A stretch of DNA of 64,000 nt from Enterobacter oligotrophicus (GTDB taxonomy: Bacteria > Pseudomonadota > Gammaproteobacteria > Enterobacterales > Enterobacteriaceae), in NCBI RefSeq assembly GCF_009176645.1, contig NZ_AP019007.1, positions 1,674,001 to 1,738,000 on the forward strand, in the 5' to 3' direction. Both the position numbers and the translations under genes were made by a program. This document shows positions 50,322 through 61,640 of the stretch, one piece after another. The first letter of the stretch is position 1. Each line of letters opens with the position of its first letter. The notes below the pieces were generated by a model that searched no databases, was not told where the DNA came from, and saw only the letters and a list, made by a program, of their open reading frames with translations.

Positions 50322-53177
50322 TCACACTTGTTTTGTTACGCACGGTTCCACCAGCCACTTCTGCCAGCTTGCCGTCACCTGTGCGCGTTCACTGACAAAA
50401 CAGTCCAGCGGCACGTGGCCCGGCTGCTCCTGCAGGGCGAGGTGATGCAGTTCATCGCGCAGCGTCGTGTAGGCGCGCGTTAAGGCCAGCGCTTCCTGCT
50501 CATCCATAATGTCGTTTTGCGCCAGCAGTTCCAGAATGCGCACATTATCAGACCAGCGCGTCAGCTTAGGCTTATCGTGCGCGTGGCGCAGCACCAGGTA
50601 TTGGGTAATAAACTCAATATCGGTAATCCCGCCTTCATCAGCTTTGATATCAAAGCGATCGCGATGTTTATTGCCTAAATGCGCGCGCATTTTTTCCCGC
50701 ATTTCTCGCACGTCGGTTTGTAACGTGCTGCCATCACGCACGGTGGTCATGACATCCTTACGAATGGCATCGAACTGCGTTTTAAGCTGCGGATCGCCAT
50801 ACACCACGCGGGCACGCACCAGCGCCTGGTGCTCCCACGTCCAGGCTTCATTTTTCTGATAATCAGCAAAAGATTCCGTTGAGGTCACCAGCATGCCCGC
50901 CGCGCCGGACGGACGCAGACGCGCATCCACTTCGTACAAAATACCCGACGAGGTACGGGTACTGAACAGGTGCATGATGCGCTGCGCCAGCCGCAGGTAG
51001 AACTGGCGTCCGTCGATTTCACGCTCGCCGTCGGTCATCACATCCACCGGGCAATCATGAAGGAAAATAAGATCCAGATCGGAGCTATACCCCAACTCCC
51101 AGCCACCGAGCTTGCCGTAACCCACAACCGCAAAACCGCGCCCTTCACGATCGGTAAGGTGTTTCGGCTGGCCGTAACGCGCCACCATCTGCATCCATGC
51201 CTGCTGCACCACGGCGTCGAGGATCGCTTCCGCCAGCCAGGTTAAGTGATCGCTCACTTTCATCACTGGCAGCGTACCGGCGATATCCGCCGCCGCCACG
51301 CGCAGCATCTGCGCCTGCTTAAACTGACGCAGCGCTTCAAGCTGTTGCTCTTCATCTTCTTCCGGCACGCGCAGCAGATACTGACGCAACTCGTCGCGGT
51401 AGGCATCCGTCGCCGTTGGCTGATAGAGCGTATTGGGATCAAGCAGTTCGTCCAGCAGCAGCGGGTAACGCGCCAGCTTGTTGGCTACCATCGGCGAAGC
51501 GGCGCAGAGCGTGATCAGGTGCTTGAGCGCGCCGGGGAACTCACTCAGCAGTTCAAGGTAGGTGGTTCGGGTAATGATCCCGCTCAGCAGCGGCATCATG
51601 CGCGACAGTGGCACCGGCGCATCCGCGCGCGAGCAGACATCGCTCAACAGGTGTGGCATCAGGTGATCCAGCACCTGGCGACCGCGTGGGCCAATGGCGC
51701 GTTTGTTCAGTTCAAGACGGAAATCGGCGATCAGCGCCACCACGCGGTGACGATCGTCGTCACTTAAATGCGCCAGCACCGGCGTGGTGTCATCTTCCTG
51801 AAGCGCATCCTGCCACAGCTCGCGCCAGTGTTCAGAAAGCACATCGTCCTGCGATTCGCTTTCGTCGTCGCCAATCAGATCGTTAAAGATGCGGCGCACG
51901 CCCGCCATATGGGCATCCAGCCGTTCGGTCAACGTTGACCAGTCGTCCACGCGCATCCCCCAGGCCAGACGCGCCCGGTTTAGCTCATCGCCTGGCAGAG
52001 TCTGGGTCTGCTCGTCATTAATACTTTGCAGCAGGTTTTCCAGACGACGCAGGAACAGGTAGGCGTCCCGCAGCGTTTGCGCATCGCCTTCCGGCAGCAG
52101 GTGGAGCTGCTCAATGGCGGCCAGCGTTGGCAGCAGCGAGCGGGACTGCAGCGACGGCTCGCGGCCGCCGCGGATCAGTTGAAAGACCTGGACGATAAAT
52201 TCGATTTCGCGGATGCCGCCCGCGCCGAGCTTGATGTTGTCTTTCAGACCACGCCGACGGACCTCACGGGCGATCATCCCCTTCATGTTGCGCAGGGACT
52301 GAATCACGCTGAAATCGATGTAGCGGCGGAACACGAACGGGCGCAGCATCGCGCGCAGCTCGTTGGCGTAAGCATCATCGCTGTCGCCCATGATCCGCGC
52401 TTTGACCATCGCGTAACGCTCCCAGTCGCGCCCCTGCTCCTGGTAATAATCTTCCAGCGCCGCAAAGCTCAGCACCAGCGGGCCGCTGTCGCCAAACGGA
52501 CGCAGACGCATGTCCACGCGGTAGACGAAACCATCCTGCGTCGGTTGATCCAGCGCTTTAATCAGACGCTGGCCGAGACGGGTAAAGAACTGCGCGTTAT
52601 CCAGCTCGCGACGACCACCGCGCGTGGAGCCGTTCTCAGGCCAGGCAAAAATCAGGTCGATATCGGAGGAGAAGTTCAGCTCGCAGCCGCCCAGCTTTCC
52701 CATCCCCAGAATCAACAGCGGTTGCGGAACCCCATTTTCATTGCACGGCGTGCCCCACTCTTTACAGCAGGCGGCGTAGAGCCAGTCCCGCGCGGCGACA
52801 ATCAGCGTCTGTGCCAGCTCGCTCAACTGCTGCAGCGTGCTTTCTTCACCGACCAGTTCAAGCGCCTGAGCCCAGGCGATACGTACCATCACCCGGCGAC
52901 GGAACTGGCGCAAAACGCGCATCAGCGTCGCCTCATCCGTGACCTCTTCCAGCGCGGTTTGCAACCAGCCCGCATAATGCCGCCCCTCATCCGCCTGAGG
53001 CGGTGAGCTTTCAAGCTCTGCCAGCCAGTCCGGATTCGCGGTAATACTTTCCTGCACAAAATCACTGAACGTGAGCACGCTTTTCGCCTGCTCGCTGAAC
53101 GATGACGCCGGTAATGACTCAGGCAGACGTTCGCAAACGGTCTGCCATTGCTGCTGTAACTGTGAAGAAAGCGGCAT
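50322..53177 (-). CDS. glnE: Bifunctional glutamine synthetase adenylyltransferase/adenylyl-removing enzyme GlnE
   Basis: A 951-residue enzyme that switches glutamine synthetase off and on by attaching and removing AMP, under control of PII proteins. Two nucleotidyltransferase domains are visible: the N-terminal removing domain with [20 protein letters not shown] near residue 155 and the C-terminal transferring domain with [20 protein letters not shown] near residue 680, with a PII-responsive helical linker between them. It links to the nitrogen-responsive urease genes only in theme. It lies 20 bases after ygiF and 40 bases before hldE. Confidence 0.97.
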   Translation of the reverse strand: MPLSSQLQQQWQTVCERLPESLPASSFSEQAKSVLTFSDFVQESITANPDWLAELESSPPQADEGRHYAGWLQTALEEVTDEATLMRVLRQFRRRVMVRIAWAQALELVGEESTLQQLSELAQTLIVAARDWLYAACCKEWGTPCNENGVPQPLLILGMGKLGGCELNFSSDIDLIFAWPENGSTRGGRRELDNAQFFTRLGQRLIKALDQPTQDGFVYRVDMRLRPFGDSGPLVLSFAALEDYYQEQGRDWERYAMVKARIMGDSDDAYANELRAMLRPFVFRRYIDFSVIQSLRNMKGMIAREVRRRGLKDNIKLGAGGIREIEFIVQVFQLIRGGREPSLQSRSLLPTLAAIEQLHLLPEGDAQTLRDAYLFLRRLENLLQSINDEQTQTLPGDELNRARLAWGMRVDDWSTLTERLDAHMAGVRRIFNDLIGDDESESQDDVLSEHWRELWQDALQEDDTTPVLAHLSDDDRHRVVALIADFRLELNKRAIGPRGRQVLDHLMPHLLSDVCSRADAPVPLSRMMPLLSGIITRTTYLELLSEFPGALKHLITLCAASPMVANKLARYPLLLDELLDPNTLYQPTATDAYRDELRQYLLRVPEEDEEQQLEALRQFKQAQMLRVAAADIAGTLPVMKVSDHLTWLAEAILDAVVQQAWMQMVARYGQPKHLTDREGRGFAVVGYGKLGGWELGYSSDLDLIFLHDCPVDVMTDGEREIDGRQFYLRLAQRIMHLFSTRTSSGILYEVDARLRPSGAAGMLVTSTESFADYQKNEAWTWEHQALVRARVVYGDPQLKTQFDAIRKDVMTTVRDGSTLQTDVREMREKMRAHLGNKHRDRFDIKADEGGITDIEFITQYLVLRHAHDKPKLTRWSDNVRILELLAQNDIMDEQEALALTRAYTTLRDELHHLALQEQPGHVPLDCFVSERAQVTASWQKWLVEPCVTKQV

Positions 53178-53197
53178 TATAGGGTTCCTTGCCAGTA

Positions 53198-54499
53198 TTA
53201 ACGTTTTCCGCTGTGCAGCCAGAACGGCTCCTGCGAAATGGCCTCATTACGGAAATGCTCAATCTCAATATGCTGACGGGTTTCGATGGCATGTTTCAGC
53301 CCCTGCCAGTTCTCCAGCCAGGCCTGCGCTTTGACTTCATCATACGCACCGGACAACAGCAGCATGCTGTCGATATTGCGAGCAAGACGGGGAAGCTGGT
53401 CGCTATACTGATCGCCCAGCGGATGGGCAAAGGTCGTTCTCAGCTCCGCCGCATGGCGTGAAAGATGGATGTCGGCGAAACGTTTGAAGTTATCCGCAAT
53501 TTTGGTCTGCGCTTTCGCATCCAGGAACGTGCGCCAGCCGCGCGTTACCAGAAACTCGGTCAAGGCCAGTTTTGCCGTGGCGGTTTGCGGGCTGTAGATT
53601 GCCGTCTGAGCCGATACATCAGAGAGCATCAGCGTCTCGGTCTGCGTCAGCAGATCACGTAAGTGAGCGCTTGCTTTGCGAGGAACGATACCGCCGAACA
53701 GCGCCAGGGTATGGCGCACCAGGCCAATCGCCGCCAGCACGTGGGTTTTCGCATTTTTTACGTTACGCGCCCACAGCTCTTCATGGTATTGCCACTGAGA
53801 GAGCGCCAGCTCCAGCGCGGCTTCCATACCCTGCTCGATGGTGGCTTTCGGTGCAACGTGCAAGATCGTCGTCTCTTTCAGCACACGTGGCGTATTTCCA
53901 GCGGCCAGGTGATACCCGCGCGCCGCCTTGCTCAGGCTGCCCTGGCGCAAACCAGACTGATTCACCAGCTTGCGAGCCAGCTTCAGCACGTCATTTGCCT
54001 CGCCTTCCAGCAGCTCAAGCTCCAGCTCACAAATCGGCTCCTGGTATTCACCCGCTTTCACATCGCCCAGGTCGAGCGCAATTTCAATACGGCTTTTCCC
54101 TTCTGTCACCAGCCATTTCTCACGCCAGAAATCGGTGCTGAACAGCGGCTGCACCTCTGCAGACAAGGTTTCCGGCAGCTTACCCTCAGGCCAGACGTCT
54201 GCCGGGAAACGGTCCAGCTCAAGTTCTGGCTTACTGATGTCGATATTATATTCCGGACGCTGGTGCAAACCACCGACCACGCGGCCGGCGATTTTCATCG
54301 TCATCTCGTAACGCCCGCTGGCCCCCCGGATGCGCAGCCCCCTGTCGTGACGGCGCAGCCAGTTGTCTGGCGTTTCGTAATAGATGTTGAGAAGCTGTAC
54401 CGGTTCATGGTGCTCGCTGGAAAGCGTGTGCAGATGCTGACGGAGTGCGTCAACGCTGTCTTTTTCGACGATAAATTTTAATTCGATTTCTTGAGCCAT
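53198..54499 (-). CDS. ygiF: Inorganic triphosphatase YgiF (CYTH-CHAD)
   Basis: A 433-residue protein with an N-terminal CYTH triphosphate-tunnel domain (ExExK in EIELKFIV at residues 4-11, then about 200 residues) and a C-terminal CHAD helical domain (about 215-420) with its spaced histidines. The E. coli protein hydrolyses inorganic tripolyphosphate; CHAD domains bind polyphosphate. It is the first gene of the ygiF-glnE-hldE leftward series and is divergent from ygiM. The 237-base gap to ygiM holds nothing I can name beyond promoters. Confidence 0.95.
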   Translation of the reverse strand: MAQEIELKFIVEKDSVDALRQHLHTLSSEHHEPVQLLNIYYETPDNWLRRHDRGLRIRGASGRYEMTMKIAGRVVGGLHQRPEYNIDISKPELELDRFPADVWPEGKLPETLSAEVQPLFSTDFWREKWLVTEGKSRIEIALDLGDVKAGEYQEPICELELELLEGEANDVLKLARKLVNQSGLRQGSLSKAARGYHLAAGNTPRVLKETTILHVAPKATIEQGMEAALELALSQWQYHEELWARNVKNAKTHVLAAIGLVRHTLALFGGIVPRKASAHLRDLLTQTETLMLSDVSAQTAIYSPQTATAKLALTEFLVTRGWRTFLDAKAQTKIADNFKRFADIHLSRHAAELRTTFAHPLGDQYSDQLPRLARNIDSMLLLSGAYDEVKAQAWLENWQGLKHAIETRQHIEIEHFRNEAISQEPFWLHSGKR

Positions 54500-54736
54500 A
54501 GCCTTGTACTTTTGCGTGCGTCACAGACGCGTCGATGAAGGCGAACTTCCTCGCCATTTATTTGTCAGTACATAGTATTTTGCGCCAAATTGCCACGCAA
54601 TGAGCAATTTGACGGGCGTAAAAGTTTAAAGCAGTGGAAACCAGGACACAGATGATTCCGATTGATGATGAATCCTTTGCGTAGAGACACTGTTGCCACT
54701 ACTATCGTTCCACTTTTTATGAAAATAACGACTGAT

Positions 54737-55357
54737 ATGCTTAAATTACGCCTGATTGGACTTACTTTACTCGCTTTTAGCGCCGCAACCGCGGTCCACG
54801 CTGAAGAGAAACGTTACGTTTCTGACGAACTGAACACCTGGGTACGCAGCGGTCCCGGAGATAATTATCGCCTCGTGGGTACGGTTAATGCCGGCGAGGA
54901 AGTCACGCTGTTACAGACCAATGCAGACACCAACTATGGCCAGGTTCGCGACAGCACCGGCCGCACCTCCTGGATACCCCTGAAAGAGCTGAGCAACGTG
55001 CCCAGCCTGCGCACCCGCGTGCCGGATCTGGAAAACCAGGTCAAAACCCTGACCGACAAGCTGAACAATATTGACGGTACATGGAATCAGCGCACTGCAG
55101 AAATGCAGCAGAAAGTGGCGCAGAGCGACAGCGTGATCAGTGGTCTGAAGGACGAAAACCAGAAGCTGAAAAACGAGCTGATTGTCGCGCAGAAGAAAGT
55201 GAATGCCGCTAACCTGCAGCTTGATGACAAGCAGCGCACCATCATCATGCAGTGGTTTATGTATGGCGGCGGCGTGCTGGGCGTAGGCCTGGTGCTGGGT
55301 CTGGTGCTTCCTCACCTCATTCCAAGCCGCAAGCGTAAAGACCGCTGGATGAACTAA
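54737..55357 (+). CDS. ygiM: YgiM, SH3-domain membrane protein
   Basis: A 206-residue protein with a signal peptide (cleavage near VHA-EEKRYV), a bacterial SH3 domain (about 24-90, [16 protein letters not shown]), a coiled coil (about 95-165) and a single C-terminal membrane span ([20 protein letters not shown]) with a basic tail. The mature protein is therefore periplasmic and anchored by its C-terminus. It is identical in length to E. coli YgiM, of unknown role; genetics in E. coli tie it to cca. A longer in-frame start at 54662 would bury the signal peptide. Confidence 0.93.
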   Translation: MLKLRLIGLTLLAFSAATAVHAEEKRYVSDELNTWVRSGPGDNYRLVGTVNAGEEVTLLQTNADTNYGQVRDSTGRTSWIPLKELSNVPSLRTRVPDLENQVKTLTDKLNNIDGTWNQRTAEMQQKVAQSDSVISGLKDENQKLKNELIVAQKKVNAANLQLDDKQRTIIMQWFMYGGGVLGVGLVLGLVLPHLIPSRKRKDRWMN

Positions 55358-55415
55358 CTCGTCTTCTCTGCCACACTTACGTATTATCCTGGAAAAGAGA
55401 AAAGGGAGTGTTGGT

Positions 55416-56657
55416 GTGAAGAGTTATCTGGTCGGTGGTGCGGTACGTGATGCGTTGTTAGGTCTGCCGGTCAAAGATAAGGACTGGGTTGTGGTGGGTG
55501 CCACGCCCGAAGCGATGCTTGACGCGGGCTACCAGCAGGTAGGCCGCGATTTTCCTGTGTTTCTTCACCCGAAAAGCCGTGAAGAGTACGCCCTGGCGCG
55601 CACCGAACGAAAATCCGGTTCAGGTTATACCGGCTTTACCTGCTATGCCGCGCCAGACGTGACGCTGGAGCAAGATCTCCTGCGCCGCGATCTCACCATT
55701 AACGCGCTGGCGCAAGACGAAGACGGCCAGATTATCGACGCCTACGGTGGCCAGGACGATCTGCGCAACCGTCTTTTACGTCACGTCTCGCCTGCTTTTT
55801 CTGAAGATCCGCTCCGCGTGCTGCGCGTGGCGCGTTTCGCTGCCCGTTACGCACACCTTAGCTTCCGCATTGCCGATGAGACGATGGCGCTGATGACGGC
55901 GATGACCGAAGCGGGTGAACTGGCGCACCTGACGCCAGAACGCGTCTGGAAAGAGACGGAAAACGCGCTTACCACACGCAATCCGCAGGTCTATTTCCAG
56001 GTATTGCGCGACTGCGGTGCGCTGAAGGTGCTGTTCCCGGAAGTGGATAAACTGTTTGGCGTTCCGGCTCCGGCGAAATGGCACCCGGAAATTGACACCG
56101 GTATTCATACCCTGATGACGCTGAGCATGGCCGCCATGCTCAGCCCGGACGTGGACGTGCGTTTTGCGACCCTCTGCCACGATCTCGGTAAGGGATTAAC
56201 CCCGAAAGAATTCTGGCCCCGCCATCACGGGCACGGTCCGGCAGGCGTGAAGCTGGTCGAAGGGCTTTGCCAGCGTCTGCGCGTACCGAACGAGATCCGT
56301 GACCTGGCAAAACTGGTGGCGGAATTCCACGACCTGATCCATACCTTCCCGATCCTGAAACCGGCCACCATCGTGAAGCTGTTCGATAACATCGACGCCT
56401 GGCGCAAGCCTCAGCGCGTAGAGCAGATTGCGCTGACCAGCGAGGCGGACGTGCGCGGACGCACCGGATTTGAAGCCAGTGATTACCCGCAGGGACGTTT
56501 GCTGCGCGAAGCGTGGAAAGTGGCAAAAGCGGTGCCAACGAAAGACGTGGTCGACGCTGGATTTAAAGGGCCGGAGATTCGGGAAGAGCTGACGAAACGG
56601 CGGATTGATGCGGTAGCGGCGTGGAAGGAACAGCGTTGCCCTCAGCCGAAAGACTGA
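55416..56657 (+). CDS. cca: tRNA CCA-adding enzyme Cca (with HD phosphohydrolase domain)
   Basis: A 413-residue class II nucleotidyltransferase that builds or repairs the 3' CCA of tRNA. The catalytic carboxylates are Asp21 and Asp23 ([10 protein letters not shown] then KDKDW), followed by the [10 protein letters not shown] template block. The C-terminal half has an HD domain ([14 protein letters not shown]) giving phosphatase and phosphodiesterase activity. The start is GTG at 55416 with AAAGGGAG 9 bases upstream. It ends in a CCCTCAG/CTGAGGG palindrome (56639-56660) shared with the convergent uppP end. Confidence 0.96.
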   Translation: MKSYLVGGAVRDALLGLPVKDKDWVVVGATPEAMLDAGYQQVGRDFPVFLHPKSREEYALARTERKSGSGYTGFTCYAAPDVTLEQDLLRRDLTINALAQDEDGQIIDAYGGQDDLRNRLLRHVSPAFSEDPLRVLRVARFAARYAHLSFRIADETMALMTAMTEAGELAHLTPERVWKETENALTTRNPQVYFQVLRDCGALKVLFPEVDKLFGVPAPAKWHPEIDTGIHTLMTLSMAAMLSPDVDVRFATLCHDLGKGLTPKEFWPRHHGHGPAGVKLVEGLCQRLRVPNEIRDLAKLVAEFHDLIHTFPILKPATIVKLFDNIDAWRKPQRVEQIALTSEADVRGRTGFEASDYPQGRLLREAWKVAKAVPTKDVVDAGFKGPEIREELTKRRIDAVAAWKEQRCPQPKD

Positions 56658-56668
56658 GGGCTGGTTGG

Positions 56669-57490
56669 TCAGAAGAAGACCACGTAGACGGCTGCCGCCA
56701 CAATAAAGCGGTAGATCGCGAACGGAATAAACGAGATACGCTTAATCAACTGCAGGAAGGTTTTAATCGCAATCAGCGCCACGATAAAGGCGGTGACAAA
56801 GCCCACGGCGAACATCGGGATATCGCCCACGGTCAGGAAGCCAATGCTTTTGTAGAGATCCAGCGCGGTGGCCCCCATCATCATCGGCACCGCCAGCAGG
56901 AACGAAAACTCCGAGGCCGCATAACGGCTCACGCCCATCAGCATCCCGCCAGAGATTGTTGCCCCTGAGCGCGAGAAGCCCGGCCACAGAGCCAGACACT
57001 GGAAGCAGCCAATCATAAACGCCTGGCGATACGTCATATCGTCCAGACCTTCCGCACGCGGCGTTTTCGGCTTCAGCATTTCCGCAGCGATCAGCAGGAA
57101 GCCACCGACCACCAGCGCGTACATCACGTTGATTGGGTTAAACAGCGATTTGATGGTGTCATGGAAAATCAGCCCCAGCACTACCGCCGGGATCATCCCA
57201 AGCAGAATATGGATAAGCGTCAGACGGCCTTTGCTTTCCCCTTCGCGCTGCGGCAGACGACCAAAGTGAATGCCAATCAGACCAAACAGACGACGCCAGA
57301 ACATCACCACGACGGCCAGAATAGAACCCAACTGAATCACCACTTCGAATGTTTTTGCCGTGTCGCCCTCAAACCCCAACAGATGGCCAACAATAATCAT
57401 ATGGCCCGTACTGGAAACCGGCAAAAACTCCGTCAATCCTTCGACCACACCCAGTATTGCCGCCACCAGCAGCGAGTGCATATCGCTCAT
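56669..57490 (-). CDS. uppP: Undecaprenyl-diphosphate phosphatase UppP (BacA)
   Basis: A 273-residue inner-membrane phosphatase with eight spans that regenerates undecaprenyl phosphate for cell-wall synthesis and gives bacitracin tolerance. The active-site motifs are [16 protein letters not shown] near the N-terminus and the second repeat [15 protein letters not shown]. The length equals that of E. coli. It is convergent with cca and leftward of folB. Confidence 0.97.
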   Translation of the reverse strand: MSDMHSLLVAAILGVVEGLTEFLPVSSTGHMIIVGHLLGFEGDTAKTFEVVIQLGSILAVVVMFWRRLFGLIGIHFGRLPQREGESKGRLTLIHILLGMIPAVVLGLIFHDTIKSLFNPINVMYALVVGGFLLIAAEMLKPKTPRAEGLDDMTYRQAFMIGCFQCLALWPGFSRSGATISGGMLMGVSRYAASEFSFLLAVPMMMGATALDLYKSIGFLTVGDIPMFAVGFVTAFIVALIAIKTFLQLIKRISFIPFAIYRFIVAAAVYVVFF

Positions 57491-57595
57491 CTATAAACCC
57501 CTAAAAAAATATAAAAAAACGGTGTCCACCAGGGCTACCGTGAAAGATACAGCTTTAAGACCGGTATAACAGAAAATGGTTTAGCGATTATGACG

Positions 57596-57964
57596 TTAAA
57601 TCTTTGCTTTCAGATTTTTGCCACGCTCAATAATCACACCCACATTGGCCGCGCGCGCCACCGCCCCCGGCTTGCTCAGCTTGATGCGCACCCACGGTGA
57701 GTTGAACTTGCTCAGCAGCAGTTCAGCCACTTCTTCTGCCACACGCTCCACCAGCGCAAAACGTTGCCCTTCTACGTGGCCGATGACCGTTTCACTGATA
57801 TCGGCATAGCTCAGACAGTCATTCACGTCATCGCTTTTTGCGGACTTACGGTTATCCCAGCCCATTTCGATATCGAACACCAGCTTTTGCTCGATGGTCT
57901 GTTCCCAGTCGTAAACACCGATAGTGGTGATTACCGAAAGTTGCTCTATAAATACAATATCCAT
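57596..57964 (-). CDS. folB: Dihydroneopterin aldolase FolB
   Basis: A 122-residue tunnelling-fold enzyme that converts dihydroneopterin to 6-hydroxymethyl-dihydropterin and glycolaldehyde in folate synthesis. Key segments are [20 protein letters not shown] (with the active Glu), DCLSYADIS and the pterin-binding [14 protein letters not shown] with KLSKPGAV. The ATG at 57964 is used; the GTG immediately before it is not the family start. It is divergent from plsY. Confidence 0.96.
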   Translation of the reverse strand: MDIVFIEQLSVITTIGVYDWEQTIEQKLVFDIEMGWDNRKSAKSDDVNDCLSYADISETVIGHVEGQRFALVERVAEEVAELLLSKFNSPWVRIKLSKPGAVARAANVGVIIERGKNLKAKI

Positions 57965-58071
57965 CACGACCTGCCTGCTTTTTGGCTAAACCGGATACCA
58001 CTTCCGGCGAATTATGCGTATTATCCACAGATGCTGAGAATACAGATACATTTTCAAAACGGAACAGCGTT

Positions 58072-58686
58072 ATGAGTGCAATCGCGCCTGGAATGATCCT
58101 CCTTGCCTACCTTTGCGGCTCAATCTCCAGCGCCATTCTGGTCTGCCGCATCGCCGGATTGCCTGACCCACGCGAAAGTGGCTCCGGGAACCCAGGGGCG
58201 ACCAATGTACTACGAATTGGCGGCAAGGGAGCAGCCGTAGCGGTTTTGATTTTTGATGTTCTGAAAGGGATGCTTCCCGTCTGGGGCGCGTATGCACTGG
58301 GCGTCACGCCATTCTGGCTGGGGCTGATTGCTATCGCGGCCTGCGTCGGTCATATCTGGCCGGTATTCTTCGGTTTTAAAGGTGGTAAAGGCGTGGCCAC
58401 CGCCTTTGGTGCCATAGCGCCTATCGGCTGGGACCTCACCGGCGTGATGGCCGGGACCTGGCTGCTGACGATTCTTCTGAGTGGCTACTCGTCGCTGGGT
58501 GCGATTGTCAGCGCGCTGATCGCGCCGTTCTACGTGTGGTGGTTCAAACCCCAGTTCACTTTCCCGGTGTCGATGCTCTCCTGCCTGATCCTGCTGCGTC
58601 ATCACGACAACATCCAGCGCTTGTGGCGTCGCCAGGAAACCAGGATCTGGACAAAACTCAAGCGAAAGAAGAAAGACGCTAAATAA
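58072..58686 (+). CDS. plsY: Acyl-phosphate:glycerol-3-phosphate acyltransferase PlsY
   Basis: A 204-residue membrane protein with five spans that acylates glycerol-3-phosphate with acyl-phosphate. The three active-site loops are visible: [31 protein letters not shown] and the [11 protein letters not shown] end. The ATG at 58072 begins MSAIAPGM as in E. coli; the frame runs 90 bases further upstream through the folB promoter side. In K-12 ttdR follows; here an MFS gene and urease do. Confidence 0.96.
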   Translation: MSAIAPGMILLAYLCGSISSAILVCRIAGLPDPRESGSGNPGATNVLRIGGKGAAVAVLIFDVLKGMLPVWGAYALGVTPFWLGLIAIAACVGHIWPVFFGFKGGKGVATAFGAIAPIGWDLTGVMAGTWLLTILLSGYSSLGAIVSALIAPFYVWWFKPQFTFPVSMLSCLILLRHHDNIQRLWRRQETRIWTKLKRKKKDAK

Positions 58687-58775
58687 ATAGTTATGCCTTA
58701 TAACCAAATGTGATTTTGGTCACCTTCTGCCTGTGGTAACTGTTAGGTACACAACACAACCACATAAAAAAGAAA

Positions 58776-60242
58776 ATGGCAGAAATCACAGACACTACTC
58801 CCCTTTCAACGGCAGGAAATACCCCGGATGGCGACATCAAGTGGGTACGCAGCGCATCGGATGTCTCACGTCTCGTTAATGACGGTTCTCAGGGTCGGGC
58901 CAATGCCCGTATCGTGGTCGGTATCGCATTAGGCGGTATTTTCCTTGATGCATACGACCTCGGCGCGCTGGCCTTCGGCATCAAAGACATTACCCGCGAA
59001 TTTAACCTGACACCGGCAGGTACCGGCATGGTGGCCTCGGCGATTACGTTTGGTGCCATTGTCGGGGCGCTGCTGGGCGGCTATCTCACCGACAAAATCG
59101 GGCGCTACCGCGTCTTTATGGCTGACATGGTGTTCTTCGTCGTAGCGGCCATCGCCTGTGCGCTGGCTCCGAATGAATATGTCCTGGCGGGCGCGCGTTT
59201 TGTGATGGGCCTCGGTGTAGGGATCGACCTTCCCGTGGCAATGGCGTTTCTGAGCGAATTCGCCAGGCTGAAAGGCCCAGGCAACAAAGCCTCAAGCGTC
59301 GCAATGTGGTGCCCCACCTGGTATGCGGCAATCAGTATCTCTTATCTGCTGGTGCTCTTCTTCTATGCCGTGCTCCCCGAAAGCCACAGCGACTGGCTCT
59401 GGCGCTTGATCCTCGGTTTCGGTGCGGTACCGGCGCTGGTGATTATCGCCATCCGTAGCCGCTACATGAGTGAGTCCCCGGTCTGGGCGGCGAATCAGGG
59501 GAACCTGAAAGAGGCAGCGTCCATCTTGCGGCAGTCATATAACATCAACGCCCACGTGCCGCAGGATGCGCTCAGCCAGCCAGCACCTGTCGTCAACAAG
59601 GCAAAATGGTCAAACTACCTGAATCTGTTCCGCGGCATCTATTTACGGCGCACGACGCTGGCTACCTTGCTGTCGGTTGTCTCCTCATTCGCCTATAACG
59701 CCGTTGCCTTTGGTCTGCCGGTGATCATCTCCAGCTTTTTTGTGCAGTCGATGCTGACCACCATTCTGATCTCGCTGGCGCTTAACCTGCTGTTTGCGTT
59801 TGTCGGTGGCCTGCTGGCGGTGCGCTATGTTCCGCGCTTCGGTGCGTGGCGGATGTCGCTTGCGGGTTATGCCTGCCAGCTTGTTGCCCTGCTCGGGCTG
59901 GCGCTCATTGGCCGCCCGGAAGGATCAACCGAAGGCGTTCTCGCCGTCGCGATGCTGGCGCTGTTCCTGTTTGGTCAGGGCTTTGGGCCGGGGGCGCACA
60001 CCATGACGTTTGCCTCTCTGAGCTACCCGACCTCGCTACGCGGCGTGGGCGTCGGCTTAAACCAGACGCTGATGCGCAGCAGTTCAACGCTCTCACTGTT
60101 CCTGTTCCCGCTGCTGGTCGCCTCGCTGGATACCGCCGTGTTCTGGGTGATCGCCCTGGCACCGTTTATCGGCCTGGCGTCACTGCTGGCGATCCGCTGG
60201 GAGCCGTCCGGCTATGACGTGGATGCGGAGGATTATCGCTAG
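58776..60242 (+). CDS. MFS transporter of the sugar-porter/aromatic-acid type
   Basis: A 488-residue, 12-span transporter with a hydrophilic N-terminal tail of about 45 residues. MFS signatures are GGYLTDKIGRYRVF (loop 2-3) and the DLP.AMAFLSEFARLKGPGNKASS block between spans 4 and 6, most like the sugar porter and aromatic-acid:H+ families (E. coli YaaU-type). The substrate is unknown. The start ATG has no clear ribosome site, only an A-rich leader. It lies between plsY and the urease genes, co-directional with both, but is cut off from ureD by REP elements and a terminator, so it is probably not part of the urease operon. Confidence 0.85.
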   Translation: MAEITDTTPLSTAGNTPDGDIKWVRSASDVSRLVNDGSQGRANARIVVGIALGGIFLDAYDLGALAFGIKDITREFNLTPAGTGMVASAITFGAIVGALLGGYLTDKIGRYRVFMADMVFFVVAAIACALAPNEYVLAGARFVMGLGVGIDLPVAMAFLSEFARLKGPGNKASSVAMWCPTWYAAISISYLLVLFFYAVLPESHSDWLWRLILGFGAVPALVIIAIRSRYMSESPVWAANQGNLKEAASILRQSYNINAHVPQDALSQPAPVVNKAKWSNYLNLFRGIYLRRTTLATLLSVVSSFAYNAVAFGLPVIISSFFVQSMLTTILISLALNLLFAFVGGLLAVRYVPRFGAWRMSLAGYACQLVALLGLALIGRPEGSTEGVLAVAMLALFLFGQGFGPGAHTMTFASLSYPTSLRGVGVGLNQTLMRSSSTLSLFLFPLLVASLDTAVFWVIALAPFIGLASLLAIRWEPSGYDVDAEDYR

Positions 60243-60250
60243 CCTTTCTT

Positions 60251-60346
60251 GCCGGGTGGCGCTGCGCTTACCCGGCCTACAATACACCACGATAACAATA
60301 AATTGCGTATCCCCTGTAGGCCCGTGCAAGCGTAGCGCCGCCGGGC
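60251..60346. repeat. REP-type palindrome pair after the MFS gene
   Basis: GCCGGGTGGCGCTGCGCTTACCCGGC and a GTAGGCCCGTGCAAGCG...GCCGCCGGGC unit in facing orientation, separated by about 40 bases rather than the usual short spacer. Confidence 0.8.
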
Positions 60347-60382
60347 GAAACTCACAAAATGCACATTATCAACAGTCTGAAA

Positions 60383-60407
60383 CTGGCTCACATGAGCCGG
60401 TTTTTTT
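60383..60407 (+). terminator. Terminator upstream of the urease promoter
   Basis: CTGGCTC (60383-60389) pairs with GAGCCGG (60394-60400) around ACAT, followed by seven T residues. It insulates ureD from the MFS transcript. Confidence 0.85.
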
Positions 60408-60411
60408 ATCC

Positions 60412-60426
60412 ATAAGCGACTCATAT
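60412..60426 (+). promoter_or_regulatory. NAC binding site of the urease operon
   Basis: ATA-AGCGACTCA-TAT fits exactly the ATA-N9-TAT consensus of NAC, the LysR regulator that activates ureDABCEFG under nitrogen limitation in Klebsiella aerogenes. An ATGACA -35 candidate (60425-60430) overlaps its edge and a CATACT -10 candidate is at 60450-60455 (19-base spacer). This would place the site about 45 bases before the transcript start, and the ureD ATG about 25 bases after it. Function is inferred. Confidence 0.65.
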
Positions 60427-60489
60427 GACAGCCTTCATTTCCTCCAGGGCATACTGAAACGACCCCGATGATGCGCAGATGGATGCAGC

Positions 60490-61317
60490 ATGTTAGCAGC
60501 TCAGGTCACTGATAATACGTATAAAGGCTGGCAGGCCTCGCTTGCCCTGCAGTTTTGTCACACCCCTGAGAAAACCCTCCTGCACTCTGCTCACCACGTC
60601 GGGCCTCTTACCGTCCAGCGTCCGTTTTATCCCGAAGGCGAAACCTGCCACCTCTATCTGCTGCACCCACCAGGCGGGATTGTCGGCGGCGATACGCTGG
60701 ATATTTCTGTTCGGCTGGATGGCAAAAGCCACGCGCTTGTCACCATGCCCGGTGCCAGTAAGTTCTATCGCAGCAGCGGCCCGCTGGCTTGTCTGACCCA
60801 GCATTTTTACCTCGACGAAGATGCCACGCTGGAGTGGCTGCCGCAGGACACCATTATCTTTCCCGGCGCGAATGCCGCGCTGCGTTCCGTCTTTCACCTG
60901 CGCGCCTCCAGCACATTGCTGGCGTGGGAGCTTTACTGCCTCGGTCGCCCGGTGATTAACGAAACTTTCAGTCACGGCACGCTTGAGAGCCGCCTTGAAG
61001 TCTGGCTTGAGGATGAACCCTTACTGATTGAGCGCCAGCATCTCAGCGGTGGCGATCTGACGTCCGTCGCCGGGCACCCGTGGGTCGGCACGCTGTTGTT
61101 CTATCCGGCGACGGAAAACCATCTTGACACAGTGCGAGAGTGGCTCACTCCGCTGGACAAATTTTCCGGCGCTACCCTCACCGACGGCCTGCTGTCGGTG
61201 CGATTTCTCTCCCACGACAACCTGATTTGCCAGCGGGTGATGCGCGATATCTGGCAGTCGCTTCGCCCGCTTTTAACCACCAAAACCGCCTGTTCACCGC
61301 GTATCTGGCAGACATAA
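60490..61317 (+). CDS. ureD: Urease accessory protein UreD
   Basis: A 275-residue urease chaperone. It binds apo-urease first and recruits UreF and UreG for nickel insertion. Signatures are [30 protein letters not shown] and the [18 protein letters not shown] block. The length fits Klebsiella UreD (about 270). The start ATG has no strong ribosome site, so an upstream alternative cannot be excluded. It is the first gene of ureDABCE, and ureA starts 10 bases after it. Confidence 0.95.
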   Translation: MLAAQVTDNTYKGWQASLALQFCHTPEKTLLHSAHHVGPLTVQRPFYPEGETCHLYLLHPPGGIVGGDTLDISVRLDGKSHALVTMPGASKFYRSSGPLACLTQHFYLDEDATLEWLPQDTIIFPGANAALRSVFHLRASSTLLAWELYCLGRPVINETFSHGTLESRLEVWLEDEPLLIERQHLSGGDLTSVAGHPWVGTLLFYPATENHLDTVREWLTPLDKFSGATLTDGLLSVRFLSHDNLICQRVMRDIWQSLRPLLTTKTACSPRIWQT

Positions 61318-61327
61318 GAGAAACGTT

Positions 61328-61630
61328 ATGGAACTGACCCCCAGAGAAAAAGACAAGCTGTTGCTGTTTACCGCCGCGCTGGTTGCCGAACGTCGACTCG
61401 CGCGCGGGGTAAAACTCAATTACCCGGAATCGGTCGCGTTGATCAGCGCCTTTATTATGGAAGGCGCGCGCGATGGCGAAACTGTCGCGTCGTTAATGGA
61501 GGCAGGTCGTCATGTCCTGACGCGCGATCAGGTGATGGAGGGCGTGCCGGAGATGATCCCGGATATCCAGGTAGAAGCCACCTTCCCGGACGGATCAAAG
61601 CTCGTCACCGTTCACAACCCGATCGTGTAA
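61328..61630 (+). CDS. ureA: Urease gamma subunit UreA
   Basis: A 100-residue structural subunit; [23 protein letters not shown] at the start and [27 protein letters not shown] at the end are diagnostic. With UreB and UreC it forms the (abg)3 urease that splits urea to ammonia and CO2. A separate ureA of this length, rather than the ureAB fusion of Helicobacter, marks the enterobacterial type. Confidence 0.97.
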   Translation: MELTPREKDKLLLFTAALVAERRLARGVKLNYPESVALISAFIMEGARDGETVASLMEAGRHVLTRDQVMEGVPEMIPDIQVEATFPDGSKLVTVHNPIV

Positions 61631-61640
61631 GGAGATTGCA

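Noticed and set aside
52026..53006. A 326-codon plus-strand frame opposite glnE
   Set aside because: Shadow of glnE; composition dominated by Gln, His and Arg with no recognisable domain.
56639..56660. Intrinsic terminator shared by cca and uppP
   Set aside because: A 7-bp palindrome exists, but neither strand has a following T run, so it is mentioned only under cca.
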